A stretch of DNA of 64,000 nt from Erysipelotrichaceae bacterium (GTDB lineage Bacteria; Bacillota_I; Bacilli_A; Erysipelotrichales; Erysipelotrichaceae). Position numbers and translations under genes: made by a program. The DNA is taken from assembly GCA_017432545.1 (NCBI GenBank), contig JAFRJA010000057.1, positions 50,666 to 114,665 of the forward strand, written 5' to 3'. Under the pieces are notes generated by a model, which saw nothing but the letters and a program-made list of their open reading frames with translations, was not told the DNA's origin and ran no database searches. Below are positions 53,062 to 62,438 of the stretch, piece after piece. Positions within the stretch are counted from its first letter, which is position 1; the number at the start of each line of letters is the position of its first letter.

Positions 53062-54468
53062 ATGAATAAAGAAGAGACATCAAAGATCGGTCAGGATTTC
53101 AGTTTAGGAGAACTGCTTAAGTTTGCCATGCCTGGGCTTTTGACCAGTATGACTTCACGCATCTTCGAAACTCTGGATGATGCGCTTTTTGTCTCCCGTT
53201 TTGTTGGTCAGAACGCTTTGGCCGGTATCAAGATCCTGATGCCGGTAGATGGTATCATCCTGGCTCTGACACATATTTTCGGTATGGGCGCCTGCACCTA
53301 TGCGGCTACGGAAATGGGTAAGGGCAATAAGGAAGAAGCCAAAAGGATCTTTACCAGAATGATCATGATGTCAATGGGGATCGGTATCGCTATCGCATCT
53401 TTGATGATTATTTTTGATGATCAGATACTATCATTTCTTGGAGCAGGGAGAGATATCATCCAGTTTACGGAAGTCTATGTGGCCATTACTTTTGTGAGCC
53501 TTCCTTTCAAACTGGCCTCCATGTCTTTCGGTGCTTTCTATTCTGCGGCCGGTAAACCTTCCATGGGTTTATTCAACAGTATCCTTTCCGGAGTTATCAA
53601 TGTCGTTACCGACTATATCACGATCGTAGTCATGGGTATGGGTGTTGCGGGTGCAGCGATCGCTACCAGCCTTGGCTTTATTGCGAATTTCATTGTCGGT
53701 ATCATTTTCTATCTCAATAAAAATAACGATATCTGTTTTGTGAAACCAGAAAGCGGATATGGGAAGACATTGTATGAATCTACCCATTATTCGATCTCCC
53801 AGGTCACCAATGCCCTGACGATGAGTATGACGGCTTTTGTGGTAAATCGGACGATCCTGTTTTATCTTGGTTCAGATGGTCTTGCGGCGAGATCGATCGT
53901 TAATGATATCAGAATGATTTTGAATTCGGCTTTTGTCGGTTTTGCGACAACGGTAGGACCGATCATGGCTTACAACTTCGGAGCCGGAAGGCCGAAGACT
54001 TTGAAGAAGATCCTGTACCATAATCTGAAGATCTGGTTTTTCGGCTGTGTCGGTCTGTTTATCGTGGGACAGTGTCTGAAAAAACCGCTGGTCGGCTTAT
54101 TCATGAATCCGAATACGCTTACGCAGTCTTTCTATGATATGACCTATTTCGGACTGACGGTTGAACTGTTTGCCCCGATCTTTACGGCAGCCTGTATCAT
54201 GGCTAACCGTATGTTTGTGGCCTTAAGAGCTCAAAAGGTATCAACTGTTCTTTCTCTGCTTCGTAATGTAGTATTCCGTCTGGTCACGATCATTATGATC
54301 CCGAAGATCTTCGGAGCTAACAGTATCTGGTTCTGCTTCCCAATATCAGAGGCACTCAGTTTCACCTTCTATGTGATCGCTATCATCAGGAATGCCGATA
54401 ACTACGGTTACGGACCAAGCGGCATAGCTTATCTGATCGATACCAAAGATCAGGAAGAACAGGTTTAA
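53062..54468 (+). CDS. MATE family efflux transporter
   Basis: A 468-residue membrane protein with twelve predicted membrane segments, in the DinF/NorM-type MATE superfamily. The N-terminal signature LGELLKFAMPGLLTSMTSRIFETLDDALFVSRFVG and the second-half repeat beginning near residue 235 (THYSISQVTNALTMSMTAFVVNRTI) show the two-fold symmetry. Family residues GAACTYAATEMGKGNKEEA are present as GACTYAATEMG. It would export cationic compounds using an ion gradient; the substrate is unknown. The ATG has no ribosome binding site, and the -10 box lies only 13 bases upstream. Confidence 0.92.
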   Translation: MNKEETSKIGQDFSLGELLKFAMPGLLTSMTSRIFETLDDALFVSRFVGQNALAGIKILMPVDGIILALTHIFGMGACTYAATEMGKGNKEEAKRIFTRMIMMSMGIGIAIASLMIIFDDQILSFLGAGRDIIQFTEVYVAITFVSLPFKLASMSFGAFYSAAGKPSMGLFNSILSGVINVVTDYITIVVMGMGVAGAAIATSLGFIANFIVGIIFYLNKNNDICFVKPESGYGKTLYESTHYSISQVTNALTMSMTAFVVNRTILFYLGSDGLAARSIVNDIRMILNSAFVGFATTVGPIMAYNFGAGRPKTLKKILYHNLKIWFFGCVGLFIVGQCLKKPLVGLFMNPNTLTQSFYDMTYFGLTVELFAPIFTAACIMANRMFVALRAQKVSTVLSLLRNVVFRLVTIIMIPKIFGANSIWFCFPISEALSFTFYVIAIIRNADNYGYGPSGIAYLIDTKDQEEQV

Positions 54469-54493
54469 TAAACGGATAATACAGATAGTAATA

Positions 54494-54534
54494 AAAAGGC
54501 TGCTACTTTGAGTTGTAACAGCCTGCTTTTAAAA
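54494..54534. terminator. Bidirectional terminator
   Basis: AGGCTG pairs with CAGCCT with inner TAC/GTA pairing. T runs on both strands let it end both the MATE gene and the convergent ABC exporter operon; the minus-strand T run is the better one. Confidence 0.75.
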
Positions 54535-54538
54535 TTGA

Positions 54539-56464
54539 TTATTCTAATTCGAAGGCACCGGTATACAGCTGGTAGTATGTTCCTTTCATAGCCAGCAGCT
54601 GATCGTGTGTACCTCTTTCGATGATACGTCCATGATCAAGTACCATGATCGCATCAGCGTTTCTGACGGTGGATAGACGGTGGGCGATGACAAATACTGT
54701 TCGGCCTTCCATCAGATTATCCATACCTTTTTGAACCAGAGCTTCGGTTCTGGTATCGATCGAAGATGTAGCTTCATCAAGGATCATGACCGGCGGGTTG
54801 GCGACTGCTGCTCTGGCGATTGAGATCAGCTGTCTTTGACCTTGCGAGAGCTGTGAACCATTACCTGTCAGCATCGTATCATAGCCTTCCGGTAAACGGG
54901 TGATGAAGTCATCCGCGTTGGCCAGTTTGGCTGCTTCGATACACTGTTCATCGCTGGCTCTGAGGTTGCCATAACGGATATTTTCCATAACCGTTCCGGT
55001 AAACAGGTTGACATCCTGAAGGACCATACCTAATGATCTTCTCAGATCAGGTTTTTTGATCTTGTTTATATTGATGCCGTCATAACGGATCTTGCCATCA
55101 GGGATATCGTAGAAGCGGTTGATCAGATTGGTGATCGTGGTCTTGCCGGCACCGGTAGCACCGACAAAGGCAATCTTCTGACCAGGTTTGGCATAAAGTG
55201 AGATGTCAAACAGGATCTGCTTATCCGGATTATAGGCGAAGTCGACATCGACCATTTCGATATCACCACGCAGTTCCTTATAGGTAGTGGTGTGATCGCT
55301 TTGGGCGTGGTAATGTTTCCAGGCCCATTTGCCGGTATAGTGATCAGCCTCATGGATGTTTCCTTCCGGATCGATCGTGCATCTGACTAAAGTTACATAA
55401 CCGTCATCTTCTTCGCTCTTTTCATCGATCAAGGCAAAGACACGGTCGGATCCTGCTAAAGCCTGAGCGACCATCGATACCTGCATCGAGACCTGTGAGA
55501 CGGTCATGGACATTGTTCTGGCCAGTGACAGGAAGGAGATGATGATACCGATACTTAAAGGTGATAAACCTTTTATGGAAAGATTCATGATGTTTAAGGA
55601 TACCATCAGTGATCCGGCAATTGACAGGATGACATAGAGGATGTTACCCATGTTGCCTAAGATCGGCATCAGCGCATTGGCGTTACGGTTGGCATTTCTT
55701 GAATCTTCAAAGAGTTTCTCATTGAGTTTATCAAAGTCCTTCTTGGCTTCTTCTTCGTGTGTGAAGACTTTGACGACCTTCATGCCTTCCATCATTTCTT
55801 CGATAAAGCCTTCTTCTTCAGCTAGTGATTTCTGCTGCTCAGCCATGTAGCGGGCAGAGCGTCCGCCGAATTTCTTGGTGATCTTGAACATCGAGAAGAT
55901 GGCGAGTAATACGACCAAAGTCAGCCAGATACTGTAGGAGATCATCGTGAAGAAGACGACGATCAGCGACAGCAAAGACTGGAACATATTCGGAATGGAC
56001 TGTCCGACTAACTGTCTGATCGTATCGACGTCGTTGGTATAGGTCGACATGATCTCACCATGGGAATGGGTATCAAAGTAGCGGATCGGCAATGTTTCCA
56101 TATTGTCGAACATCGCATCACGCAGTTTCTTGATCGTCCCCTGACCAACGGTAGCCATCAGCTGGTTGTATAAGACAGTTGCCAGGATACCGGTGATATA
56201 CAGACAAGCCATCGTCGAGATCAGTTTCAGTAAGCCCGGCACGACACTTTCAAGTCCGGTCGAGATACCAGGGGTGATGACATCATCGATCAGTCTCTGT
56301 AAGAAGGTTGCGGCGATAACGTTGGTGACTGAGGAAATGATCAGACATAACGCAACGATAGTCAGATGGGCTTTGTAGTTTTTAAAGACATAGATCACTA
56401 AACGTTTTAATGATTTTCCGTCGATTTTCTTGTCAGTAACGACTCCTCTTCCTCTCGGTGGCAT
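54539..56464 (-). CDS. ABC exporter half-transporter, canonical ATPase subunit
   Basis: A 641-residue type IV ABC exporter subunit: six membrane segments in residues 25-340, then an ATP-binding domain with Walker A GATGAGKTT (near residue 430), signature LSQGQRQLISIARA and Walker B MILDEATSSID, including the catalytic Glu. It carries an extra segment of about 30 residues before the ATPase domain (around GYVTLVRCTIDPEGNIHEADHYTGKW) that is missing in its partner. Its ATG shares one base with the stop of the partner gene. Together they form a heterodimer of the BmrCD/LmrCD/TM287-288 type, likely a multidrug exporter. Confidence 0.92.
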   Translation of the reverse strand: MPPRGRGVVTDKKIDGKSLKRLVIYVFKNYKAHLTIVALCLIISSVTNVIAATFLQRLIDDVITPGISTGLESVVPGLLKLISTMACLYITGILATVLYNQLMATVGQGTIKKLRDAMFDNMETLPIRYFDTHSHGEIMSTYTNDVDTIRQLVGQSIPNMFQSLLSLIVVFFTMISYSIWLTLVVLLAIFSMFKITKKFGGRSARYMAEQQKSLAEEEGFIEEMMEGMKVVKVFTHEEEAKKDFDKLNEKLFEDSRNANRNANALMPILGNMGNILYVILSIAGSLMVSLNIMNLSIKGLSPLSIGIIISFLSLARTMSMTVSQVSMQVSMVAQALAGSDRVFALIDEKSEEDDGYVTLVRCTIDPEGNIHEADHYTGKWAWKHYHAQSDHTTTYKELRGDIEMVDVDFAYNPDKQILFDISLYAKPGQKIAFVGATGAGKTTITNLINRFYDIPDGKIRYDGININKIKKPDLRRSLGMVLQDVNLFTGTVMENIRYGNLRASDEQCIEAAKLANADDFITRLPEGYDTMLTGNGSQLSQGQRQLISIARAAVANPPVMILDEATSSIDTRTEALVQKGMDNLMEGRTVFVIAHRLSTVRNADAIMVLDHGRIIERGTHDQLLAMKGTYYQLYTGAFELE

Positions 56465-58200
56465 TAGTCTTCCTCCTTTCCTTTAATCTGTGATTCATAG
56501 ATCTCTGAATAGATGCCTTTCAGTTTAAGCAGTTCTTCGTGGGTTCCTCTTTCGACGATCTTGCCTGATTCCATGACGATGATCTGATCGGAATCCTGCA
56601 CAGATGAAATTCTCTGGGCAATGATGATCTTGGTCGTTTCCGGGATCTCTTCTTTAAAGGCTTTTCTAATTAAGGCATCTGTCCTGGTATCGACCGCCGA
56701 GGTCGAGTCATCCAGGATCAGGATCTTCGGTTTCTTAAGTAAGGCACGGGCGATACAAAGACGCTGTTTCTGACCGCCCGAGACGTTGGTTCCGCCCTGG
56801 GAGATCATCGTGTCATATTTATCCGGCATCTGTTCGATGAATTCATCGGCCTGTGCCAGTTTACAAACTCTGATTATTTCTTCATCGCTGGCTTCTTTAT
56901 TACCCCAGCGCAGGTTTTCTTTTATCGTTCCCTTGAACAGGACATTCTTCTGTAAGACGACGGCGACAGCATCTCTTAAAGATTTAAGATCATATTTTCT
57001 GACATCTTCGCCACCGACATAGACGATACCTTCAGTCGCGTCATACAAACGGCTAATCAGCTGGATCAAAGTGGTCTTGGATGAACCGGTAGAACCGATG
57101 ATACCGACTGTCTCGCCGCTCTCGATCTTAAGATTAATATCAGACAGTGCTTTGCGTCTTGAATGCAGATCATACTTGAAAGTTACGTTGTCAAATAAGA
57201 CTGAGCCGTCTTTGACTTCTGTAAGGCCATTCTCTGGCGAAACAAGAGTCGGTTCATAAGAGAGCACTTCGTAGATTCGATTGGCAGCTTCAGTTGAGAA
57301 GGTGATCTGCATATAGACCATTGAAAGCATCATCAGTGAAGACAGTATCTGCATGCCATAGGTGATCAGTGAAGAAAGTTCACCGGTAGTCAAGGCAGTA
57401 GAACCGCTGGTGATGATCGTCTTGGCGCCGATGTAACTTACTAATAACATTGAAGTATACATACAGGTACTCATTAACGGTGAGTTAAGGGCAATGATCC
57501 TTTCAGCTCTGGTGAAGTTCTGTCTGACGTCTTCGGAAGCTTTGTTGAATTTTTCGATCTCAAAATCTTCTCTGACGAAAGCCTTGACGACTCTGATACC
57601 TGCAACGTTTTCCTGAACGGAATTATTTAAGGCATCATATTTTTTGAAGATCCTTCGGAAAATAGGATGAACGGTATTGAAGATCAGGATCAGGCCAAGT
57701 GCCAGTACCGGAATGATAGCTAAGAATATCAGGGCCATCTTCGGATTGATCCTGAAGGCCATCGTTACGGAGAATATCAGCATCATTGGCGATCTGACCG
57801 CCATTCTGATCATCATCTGGAAAGCGTTCTGGATCTGCGTGACATCATTGGTAAGTCTTGTGACCAAAGAAGCAGAAGAGAAGGTATCGATATCGGCGAA
57901 GGAATAGTCCTGGACCTTGTAGAAAAGATCTCTTCTCAGATTGCGCGCAAAGCCAGTCGAAGCACTGGCCGCCAGTTTGGCACATGTCGCCCCGCAGAAC
58001 AGTGATACGCACGCCAGCACTATCAGTATGGCGCCATAATAAATGACGACTGATAAGTCACCGGTATGCATATGGTCGATCAGCGCGGCCATCGTGACCG
58101 GAATGATACATTCCATCAGGACTTCACCGACCATGAACAGCGGTGTCATGATCGTTTCCTTCTTGAACTCTCCGATCTTATCAACAAATGTTTTAAACAT
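56464..58200 (-). CDS. ABC exporter half-transporter, degenerate ATPase subunit
   Basis: A 578-residue ABC exporter subunit with six membrane segments and one ATP-binding domain. The Walker B catalytic residue is Asp instead of Glu (ILILDDSTSAVD), and Walker A reads GSTGSSKTT with Ser where Gly is normal. The signature VSGGQKQRLCIARAL is intact. Such a one-sided degenerate site is the hallmark of heterodimeric exporters such as TM287/288. The ATG at 58200 follows AGGAGG and overlaps the marR stop by 8 bases; an upstream TTG in the ribosome binding site is rejected. Middle gene of marR-ABC-ABC. Confidence 0.92.
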   Translation of the reverse strand: MFKTFVDKIGEFKKETIMTPLFMVGEVLMECIIPVTMAALIDHMHTGDLSVVIYYGAILIVLACVSLFCGATCAKLAASASTGFARNLRRDLFYKVQDYSFADIDTFSSASLVTRLTNDVTQIQNAFQMMIRMAVRSPMMLIFSVTMAFRINPKMALIFLAIIPVLALGLILIFNTVHPIFRRIFKKYDALNNSVQENVAGIRVVKAFVREDFEIEKFNKASEDVRQNFTRAERIIALNSPLMSTCMYTSMLLVSYIGAKTIITSGSTALTTGELSSLITYGMQILSSLMMLSMVYMQITFSTEAANRIYEVLSYEPTLVSPENGLTEVKDGSVLFDNVTFKYDLHSRRKALSDINLKIESGETVGIIGSTGSSKTTLIQLISRLYDATEGIVYVGGEDVRKYDLKSLRDAVAVVLQKNVLFKGTIKENLRWGNKEASDEEIIRVCKLAQADEFIEQMPDKYDTMISQGGTNVSGGQKQRLCIARALLKKPKILILDDSTSAVDTRTDALIRKAFKEEIPETTKIIIAQRISSVQDSDQIIVMESGKIVERGTHEELLKLKGIYSEIYESQIKGKEED

Positions 58201-58627
58201 TTTCTTCAACCTCCTGTAGATTCTTATATACTCGATCTAACAGCTCATACAGCTGTTTCTTTTCTTTCTCCGAGATGTTTTTATACATCTTGGCGTGGAA
58301 GGCCTTGCGGCCATTCTCCAGTTCATCCCCTAATTTCCTTGATTTGTCGGTCTGTTCCACCATCCTGACTCTCTTGTCTTCTTTACACACATGAGTCTTC
58401 ACATAACCGTTTTTCTCCATCCGATTGATGATACCGACCATCGTGGGATTGCTTATTTTCATTTCTTCTCTGATCTGTTTCAGAGACAGCGGCCCTTTAT
58501 TTAATTCCAGCAGTCGCAATACATGAGCCTGCTGGAAGGTCAGGTCTTTTTCATTGAAGAAGTCCTGAATATTCTTTTTTGTGGCTGTTTCGATCTTTTT
58601 GATCAGATATCCGGCATCCTGTTCCAT
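58193..58627 (-). CDS. MarR family transcriptional regulator
   Basis: A 144-residue winged helix-turn-helix repressor. The DNA-binding part is residues 45-95 (GPLSLKQIREEMKISNPTMVGIINRMEKNGYVKTHVCKEDKRVRMVEQT, wing with DKR). Flanking helices form the dimer interface. It is the first gene of an operon with the two exporter subunits, overlapping the next gene by 8 bases. A near-perfect palindrome immediately upstream is its probable operator, so it likely represses itself and the exporter until a drug or metabolite binds. Confidence 0.93.
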   Translation of the reverse strand: MEQDAGYLIKKIETATKKNIQDFFNEKDLTFQQAHVLRLLELNKGPLSLKQIREEMKISNPTMVGIINRMEKNGYVKTHVCKEDKRVRMVEQTDKSRKLGDELENGRKAFHAKMYKNISEKEKKQLYELLDRVYKNLQEVEENV

Positions 58628-58643
58628 ACTAAAACTCCTAAAT

Positions 58644-58692
58644 ATGTAGCACGCTACATAAGTATGATATAACAGTCTTTATTTTATGACAA
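58644..58692 (-). promoter_or_regulatory. marR operon promoter and operator
   Basis: On the minus strand: -35 TTGTCA (58687-58692), 17 bases, -10 TATCAT (58664-58669). The palindrome ATGTAGC-AC-GCTACAT (58644-58659) begins just after the -10 box and covers the transcription start, the standard MarR position. Confidence 0.75.
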
Positions 58693-58695
58693 TAT

Positions 58696-58733
58696 AAAAA
58701 AACAGTGCTGACTTTCAAAAATGTATGCACTGT
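58696..58733 (-). terminator. Terminator after nudC
   Basis: On the minus strand ACAGTGC pairs with GCACTGT across a long loop, followed by seven T. It separates nudC from the marR promoter. Confidence 0.8.
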
Positions 58734-58734
58734 C

Positions 58735-59553
58735 TTAATACTTATTATTTTTGAACATCTCCATCATCTCATTGGTCAAAGACAGATGGTCAGGCTGCAG
58801 TTCTATTTCATCTCTGAAGACCCAGTCGGCATATCTGAGTTCATTCTCATCCATCCTGATCCTGTCATCACCATCTACATCGCAATAGAAGCCGGCTAAT
58901 ATATCTTCAGCGATACCCCAGGGCTGAGATTTGTAGTAGGTGATATTTTTGACCTTGAGTCCCGTTTCTTCAAAAACTTCTCTTTGCACACATTCTTCCA
59001 GTGTTTCGCCAAATTCGACAAAACCGGCGACCAGCGCATTGTGTCTGAAACCGGTTTTATAGCGGGTCAGAAGCAGTCTGTCACCATTTCTTACTCCGAC
59101 GATGACAGCCGGATTGAGTCTTGGATAGACGATGTTATGACATTCAGGGCATATTAAAGCTCTTTCGGTTTGCGAATGGATCATCTTTTTTCCGCAACGT
59201 CCGCAATAACAGTTGTTTTCATACCACTTGTGCAGATGATAGCCGCTGTAACATAAGAAGATCTCGTCATTTCTTTCCAAAGGGAAGGCTCTAATTTCTC
59301 TTAAGGTATAGAAATCATAACCATCTGGTTTATTCTTTTGATCGGTTATAAGGAAACAGGTGATACCAGTCTTAAACAGATATTGAAAATGACCATCTTC
59401 AAATTCATCACATAAAGGCAATACCAGTCTGTGATTTTCATCATCATAGCGGATAAAGAGTTTATCATCTTCAAACAGAAAAGCCCGTGATGTTTCATCG
59501 GGTCTTAGATCATGATAGCTGTTGTCAAAATGAGTATAGATGTCCTGGATCAT
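58735..59553 (-). CDS. nudC: NADH pyrophosphatase (NudC-type)
   Basis: A 272-residue Nudix hydrolase that cleaves NADH or deNADs RNA caps. A zinc ribbon is formed by Cys117, Cys120, Cys135 and Cys138 (CGRCGKKM, CPEC). The Nudix box is complete: Gly177, Glu183 and REVFEETGL at 191-199. The NudC-specific SQPW motif follows at residues 209-212 (SQPWGIAEDILAGF). The N-terminal domain (to residue 110) matches the family in length. The gene starts 2 bases after the GDPD stop without its own ribosome binding site, so translation is probably coupled to that gene. Confidence 0.94.
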   Translation of the reverse strand: MIQDIYTHFDNSYHDLRPDETSRAFLFEDDKLFIRYDDENHRLVLPLCDEFEDGHFQYLFKTGITCFLITDQKNKPDGYDFYTLREIRAFPLERNDEIFLCYSGYHLHKWYENNCYCGRCGKKMIHSQTERALICPECHNIVYPRLNPAVIVGVRNGDRLLLTRYKTGFRHNALVAGFVEFGETLEECVQREVFEETGLKVKNITYYKSQPWGIAEDILAGFYCDVDGDDRIRMDENELRYADWVFRDEIELQPDHLSLTNEMMEMFKNNKY

Positions 59554-59555
59554 AT

Positions 59556-61340
59556 TTAAAACAGAGATATGATACTGTCAGTCAACAGTTCATAATCGGA
59601 ACGGTTCCTTAATTCTTCGATCATCTGCTTAGCCTGACTTACATTATCCGTGATGATATAGTCGACCTTTGAAAGCAGGAAGTGGCGCTGTGATTCCGGT
59701 TTATTTGGTGTCCAGACCATGAACTTCTTATTTTGAAAATGGACGTTCATGATGGTGCTGGAGCTTGAGGCTTCTTCTTCCAGTCCCAGATAATCACAGT
59801 TGAGTTTGGAAGTATCACCGAACGAGACAAATGCCAGATAGGCGGTCTCGATCTCCGGATAATTGTTTTCGGCATAATCGATCAGATCATATTTGAGTGA
59901 AATGAGTACGCAATCATCGATCATGTCTCTTTCCTTGATCATCTTTACCATATCATCGACCATCCGTCTATCGGCAGAGCTGCCTTTAAGTTCGATGAAA
60001 AGCTTGATCCTTCCTTTGACCGCATCCAGCATCTCTTCTATGGTTGCGACTTCACCGACTTCGTTTGGGAAATTTGGATCATGGATCTCAAGCTGTTTTA
60101 TTTCCGCTAAGGTCATTCTTTCCGGCTTGCGGCTGTCTGAACAAAGTCTTGAGAAGTTGTTGTCGTGATTGATGATGTAGTGCCCGTCGATCGTTCTTCT
60201 GATATCGATCTCCGTACCATCGGCCCCCAGTTCGATCGCTTTTTCAACTCCTTTGACAGTATTTTCGATCGCCTCTGTACCACCACCGCGGTGGGCGATG
60301 ATCTTGACGTTCACCTCGTTGGTAAACAGATCATCGAAATTGGTATCGATGATATAGGAAATGATCATTGATCCTGAAATACTTACCAGGATCAGCGAGA
60401 CCAGAAAAGCTGCTCGGGCTTTGCCACGGCGATAAGTAAATCTTTCTTCTTCACCTTTATAGCGGTAATAAAGCTGAGTCATTCTGATCAGGAAGAATGA
60501 TTCCACAAAGGAATTGAATATGAGCATGATGGTGCCTAATAGAATAGAAATGAAGCAGAACAGGAAACGGTTATATTGTTTGTCCATTTGAATTATTGCC
60601 GCGACGAGTAAAGGAACAAACATGAAGAAAAGAAACAGGAAGACATTGATGACCACGATACTGATCATGAACAGAACGACCTGCTTGATGAAGTCGCGCC
60701 AGTTCTTGCGGAATAAAGCCCTTGACTGATCATCAGCTTTGTTTGATGGCAGTTTATCAATGATAATGCCGTGTAAAGTAAAGATGTTGACCAGGCCGAT
60801 CAGAAAGAAAACCGCAAATAAGAGGAAATATAAGCCTGTATATAAAGGATTGGCGTCGATAACTGATTTTATAAAAGACGGTATATAAAGGCTGGAAGTC
60901 AAAGAGATCGTAACACCCAGTCCGACAAACGGCATAATAAGGGCGATATAGATGATGATGAGGATACCATCAGGAGTGAACAGGTTTTTGATCGAGAGCA
61001 GTGATTCCTTGAGCAGTTCAATGATGGAGATCTTCTGGCCTTTCAGTAGTTTTCCGGCATAGGCGATCTGGATGTTGATGTCAGTCGCGACATAGAAAAA
61101 CAGGATCGCCAGGGAAATAAAGATCAGTAAAGGTCCCTGCCAGGTCTTGAAAAGAAAGGTGTAATCACCGCTGCTGATAGCCATATGACCGGTGCTTCTG
61201 ATCAGAAACATCGCCAGAGCTTCAAAAGCAAAAATGAGAACGAAATATATAACGTTACTGACGATCTGATAAATTGTTATATCTGGCATGGCCCAGAGAT
61301 ACAGGGCCCAGTTTTTCTTATAGCTCTCTTTGATCTTCAT
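59556..61340 (-). CDS. Membrane-anchored glycerophosphodiester phosphodiesterase
   Basis: A 594-residue protein with a long N-terminal membrane domain (about eight segments in residues 25-330, of the type found in YhdW/GDPD membrane-domain proteins) and a C-terminal GDPD barrel (345-594). The catalytic motif is IIAHRGG (His350, Arg351), with Glu360, Glu377, Asp379 and His392 (EIDIRRTIDGHYIINHD). It hydrolyses glycerophosphodiesters to glycerol-3-phosphate and an alcohol; the tail placement suggests work at the membrane, perhaps on lipid head groups or teichoic acid units. A TATAAT lies exactly 6 bases before the ATG and there is no ribosome binding site. Confidence 0.92.
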   Translation of the reverse strand: MKIKESYKKNWALYLWAMPDITIYQIVSNVIYFVLIFAFEALAMFLIRSTGHMAISSGDYTFLFKTWQGPLLIFISLAILFFYVATDINIQIAYAGKLLKGQKISIIELLKESLLSIKNLFTPDGILIIIYIALIMPFVGLGVTISLTSSLYIPSFIKSVIDANPLYTGLYFLLFAVFFLIGLVNIFTLHGIIIDKLPSNKADDQSRALFRKNWRDFIKQVVLFMISIVVINVFLFLFFMFVPLLVAAIIQMDKQYNRFLFCFISILLGTIMLIFNSFVESFFLIRMTQLYYRYKGEEERFTYRRGKARAAFLVSLILVSISGSMIISYIIDTNFDDLFTNEVNVKIIAHRGGGTEAIENTVKGVEKAIELGADGTEIDIRRTIDGHYIINHDNNFSRLCSDSRKPERMTLAEIKQLEIHDPNFPNEVGEVATIEEMLDAVKGRIKLFIELKGSSADRRMVDDMVKMIKERDMIDDCVLISLKYDLIDYAENNYPEIETAYLAFVSFGDTSKLNCDYLGLEEEASSSSTIMNVHFQNKKFMVWTPNKPESQRHFLLSKVDYIITDNVSQAKQMIEELRNRSDYELLTDSIISLF

Positions 61341-61346
61341 ATAATT

Positions 61347-61352
61347 ATTATA
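61347..61352 (-). promoter_or_regulatory. -10 box placing transcription start at the ATG (GDPD gene)
   Basis: On the minus strand TATAAT is followed by AATTAT and then the ATG at 61340, so transcription would start at the first base of the start codon. Confidence 0.6.
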
Positions 61353-61390
61353 AGTGATATTATGTTGAGGAATGATAAAGGAAAAAGATT

Positions 61391-62254
61391 ATGAAAAATA
61401 TCAGCAGTAAACAGTTGTTACAGATGAGTTTCTGGGTCCTGTTGTCAGCGATAACCCAGGCTTTCTCACTTACCAGTTTTTCCGTTCCTTCGGGTATTTA
61501 TCCCAGCGGTATAAGCGGTCTTTCCAGACTGTTATCGGATATCTTGAAGACCTATTTCAATTATGATCTGCCATACTTCTACCTGTATCTGGTGATCAAT
61601 GTGATATTGGCGATCATCGTCTTTCGCCATATTGGCAAGCTGTTTACGATCTTTTCTTTAGTTCAGACTGTGCTGGTATCACTGTTTGCTTCAAAGTTCC
61701 AGGCTTTACACATACTGGATGATCGTCTGCTGATGGCGTTATTCGGCGGTCTGATCAATGGCTTTGGCGTCTCGCTTGCTTTGACTAACGGGGCCTCAAG
61801 CGGTGGCACGGATTTTCTGTCTGTCTATTTCTCTAATAAATTCCATCGTTCCATGTGGGATTATGTCTTTGCGTTCAATTCAACTCTGATCTTTGTCTCG
61901 GGTCTTCTGTTTGGATGGGAGACCGCAGCATATTCGATGATCTTCCAGTATACTTCCAATCTGATCGTCAACCGTATGCATACCCGCTATACCCATCAGG
62001 CGATCATCATCGTCACCAGGAAACCTGATGAAGTAATTAATTCGATCCTGACCAATGTGCGTCATGGTATCACCAGGATCTCGGCCAAGGGTGGTTATAA
62101 AGGAGATGATGAGACGATGTTGTATACGGTGGTTAACACTTTCCAGACGGCAGAAGTCGTCAAGTATGCCTTGGAGGGTGATGATAAGGCCTTCATTGAG
62201 ACCAGAGATTCAAAAGCGGTCTATGGCAATTACTACCAGAAACCGCTCGATTAA
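61391..62254 (+). CDS. YitT family membrane protein
   Basis: A 287-residue member of the YitT family: about five to six membrane segments (residues 10-190, including SVPSGIYPSGISGLSRLL and FGVSLALTNGASSGGTDFLSVY) followed by a cytoplasmic DUF2179 domain (residues 200-287, QAIIIVTRKPDEVINSILTNVRHGITRISAKGGYKG). The function is unknown; some relatives affect cell-wall or stress traits. AAAGGAAAAAG precedes the ATG. It is monocistronic and divergent from the GDPD gene, ending at a strong terminator. Confidence 0.93.
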   Translation: MKNISSKQLLQMSFWVLLSAITQAFSLTSFSVPSGIYPSGISGLSRLLSDILKTYFNYDLPYFYLYLVINVILAIIVFRHIGKLFTIFSLVQTVLVSLFASKFQALHILDDRLLMALFGGLINGFGVSLALTNGASSGGTDFLSVYFSNKFHRSMWDYVFAFNSTLIFVSGLLFGWETAAYSMIFQYTSNLIVNRMHTRYTHQAIIIVTRKPDEVINSILTNVRHGITRISAKGGYKGDDETMLYTVVNTFQTAEVVKYALEGDDKAFIETRDSKAVYGNYYQKPLD

Positions 62255-62264
62255 AAATTTGCAT

Positions 62265-62298
62265 AAAAAAAGCCGGATTCGCTCCGGCTTAGTTTTTG
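62265..62298 (+). terminator. Terminator after yitT-like gene
   Basis: AAGCCGGA-TTCGC-TCCGGCTT followed by AGTTTTTG. Strong stem; the IS91-like element begins right behind it. Confidence 0.9.
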
Positions 62299-62438
62299 TA
62301 TATTAAGAATTTCAATGCGTCCTTTTGTGTGACCGTCAGATACCACCTTTATTTGTGAATAATCACTCCATGACAAAAAGGAGTATAAAGGAATCACTGT
62401 CAGATATTGATTATTGTGTGTTTAAGGTCTGTTACTGT

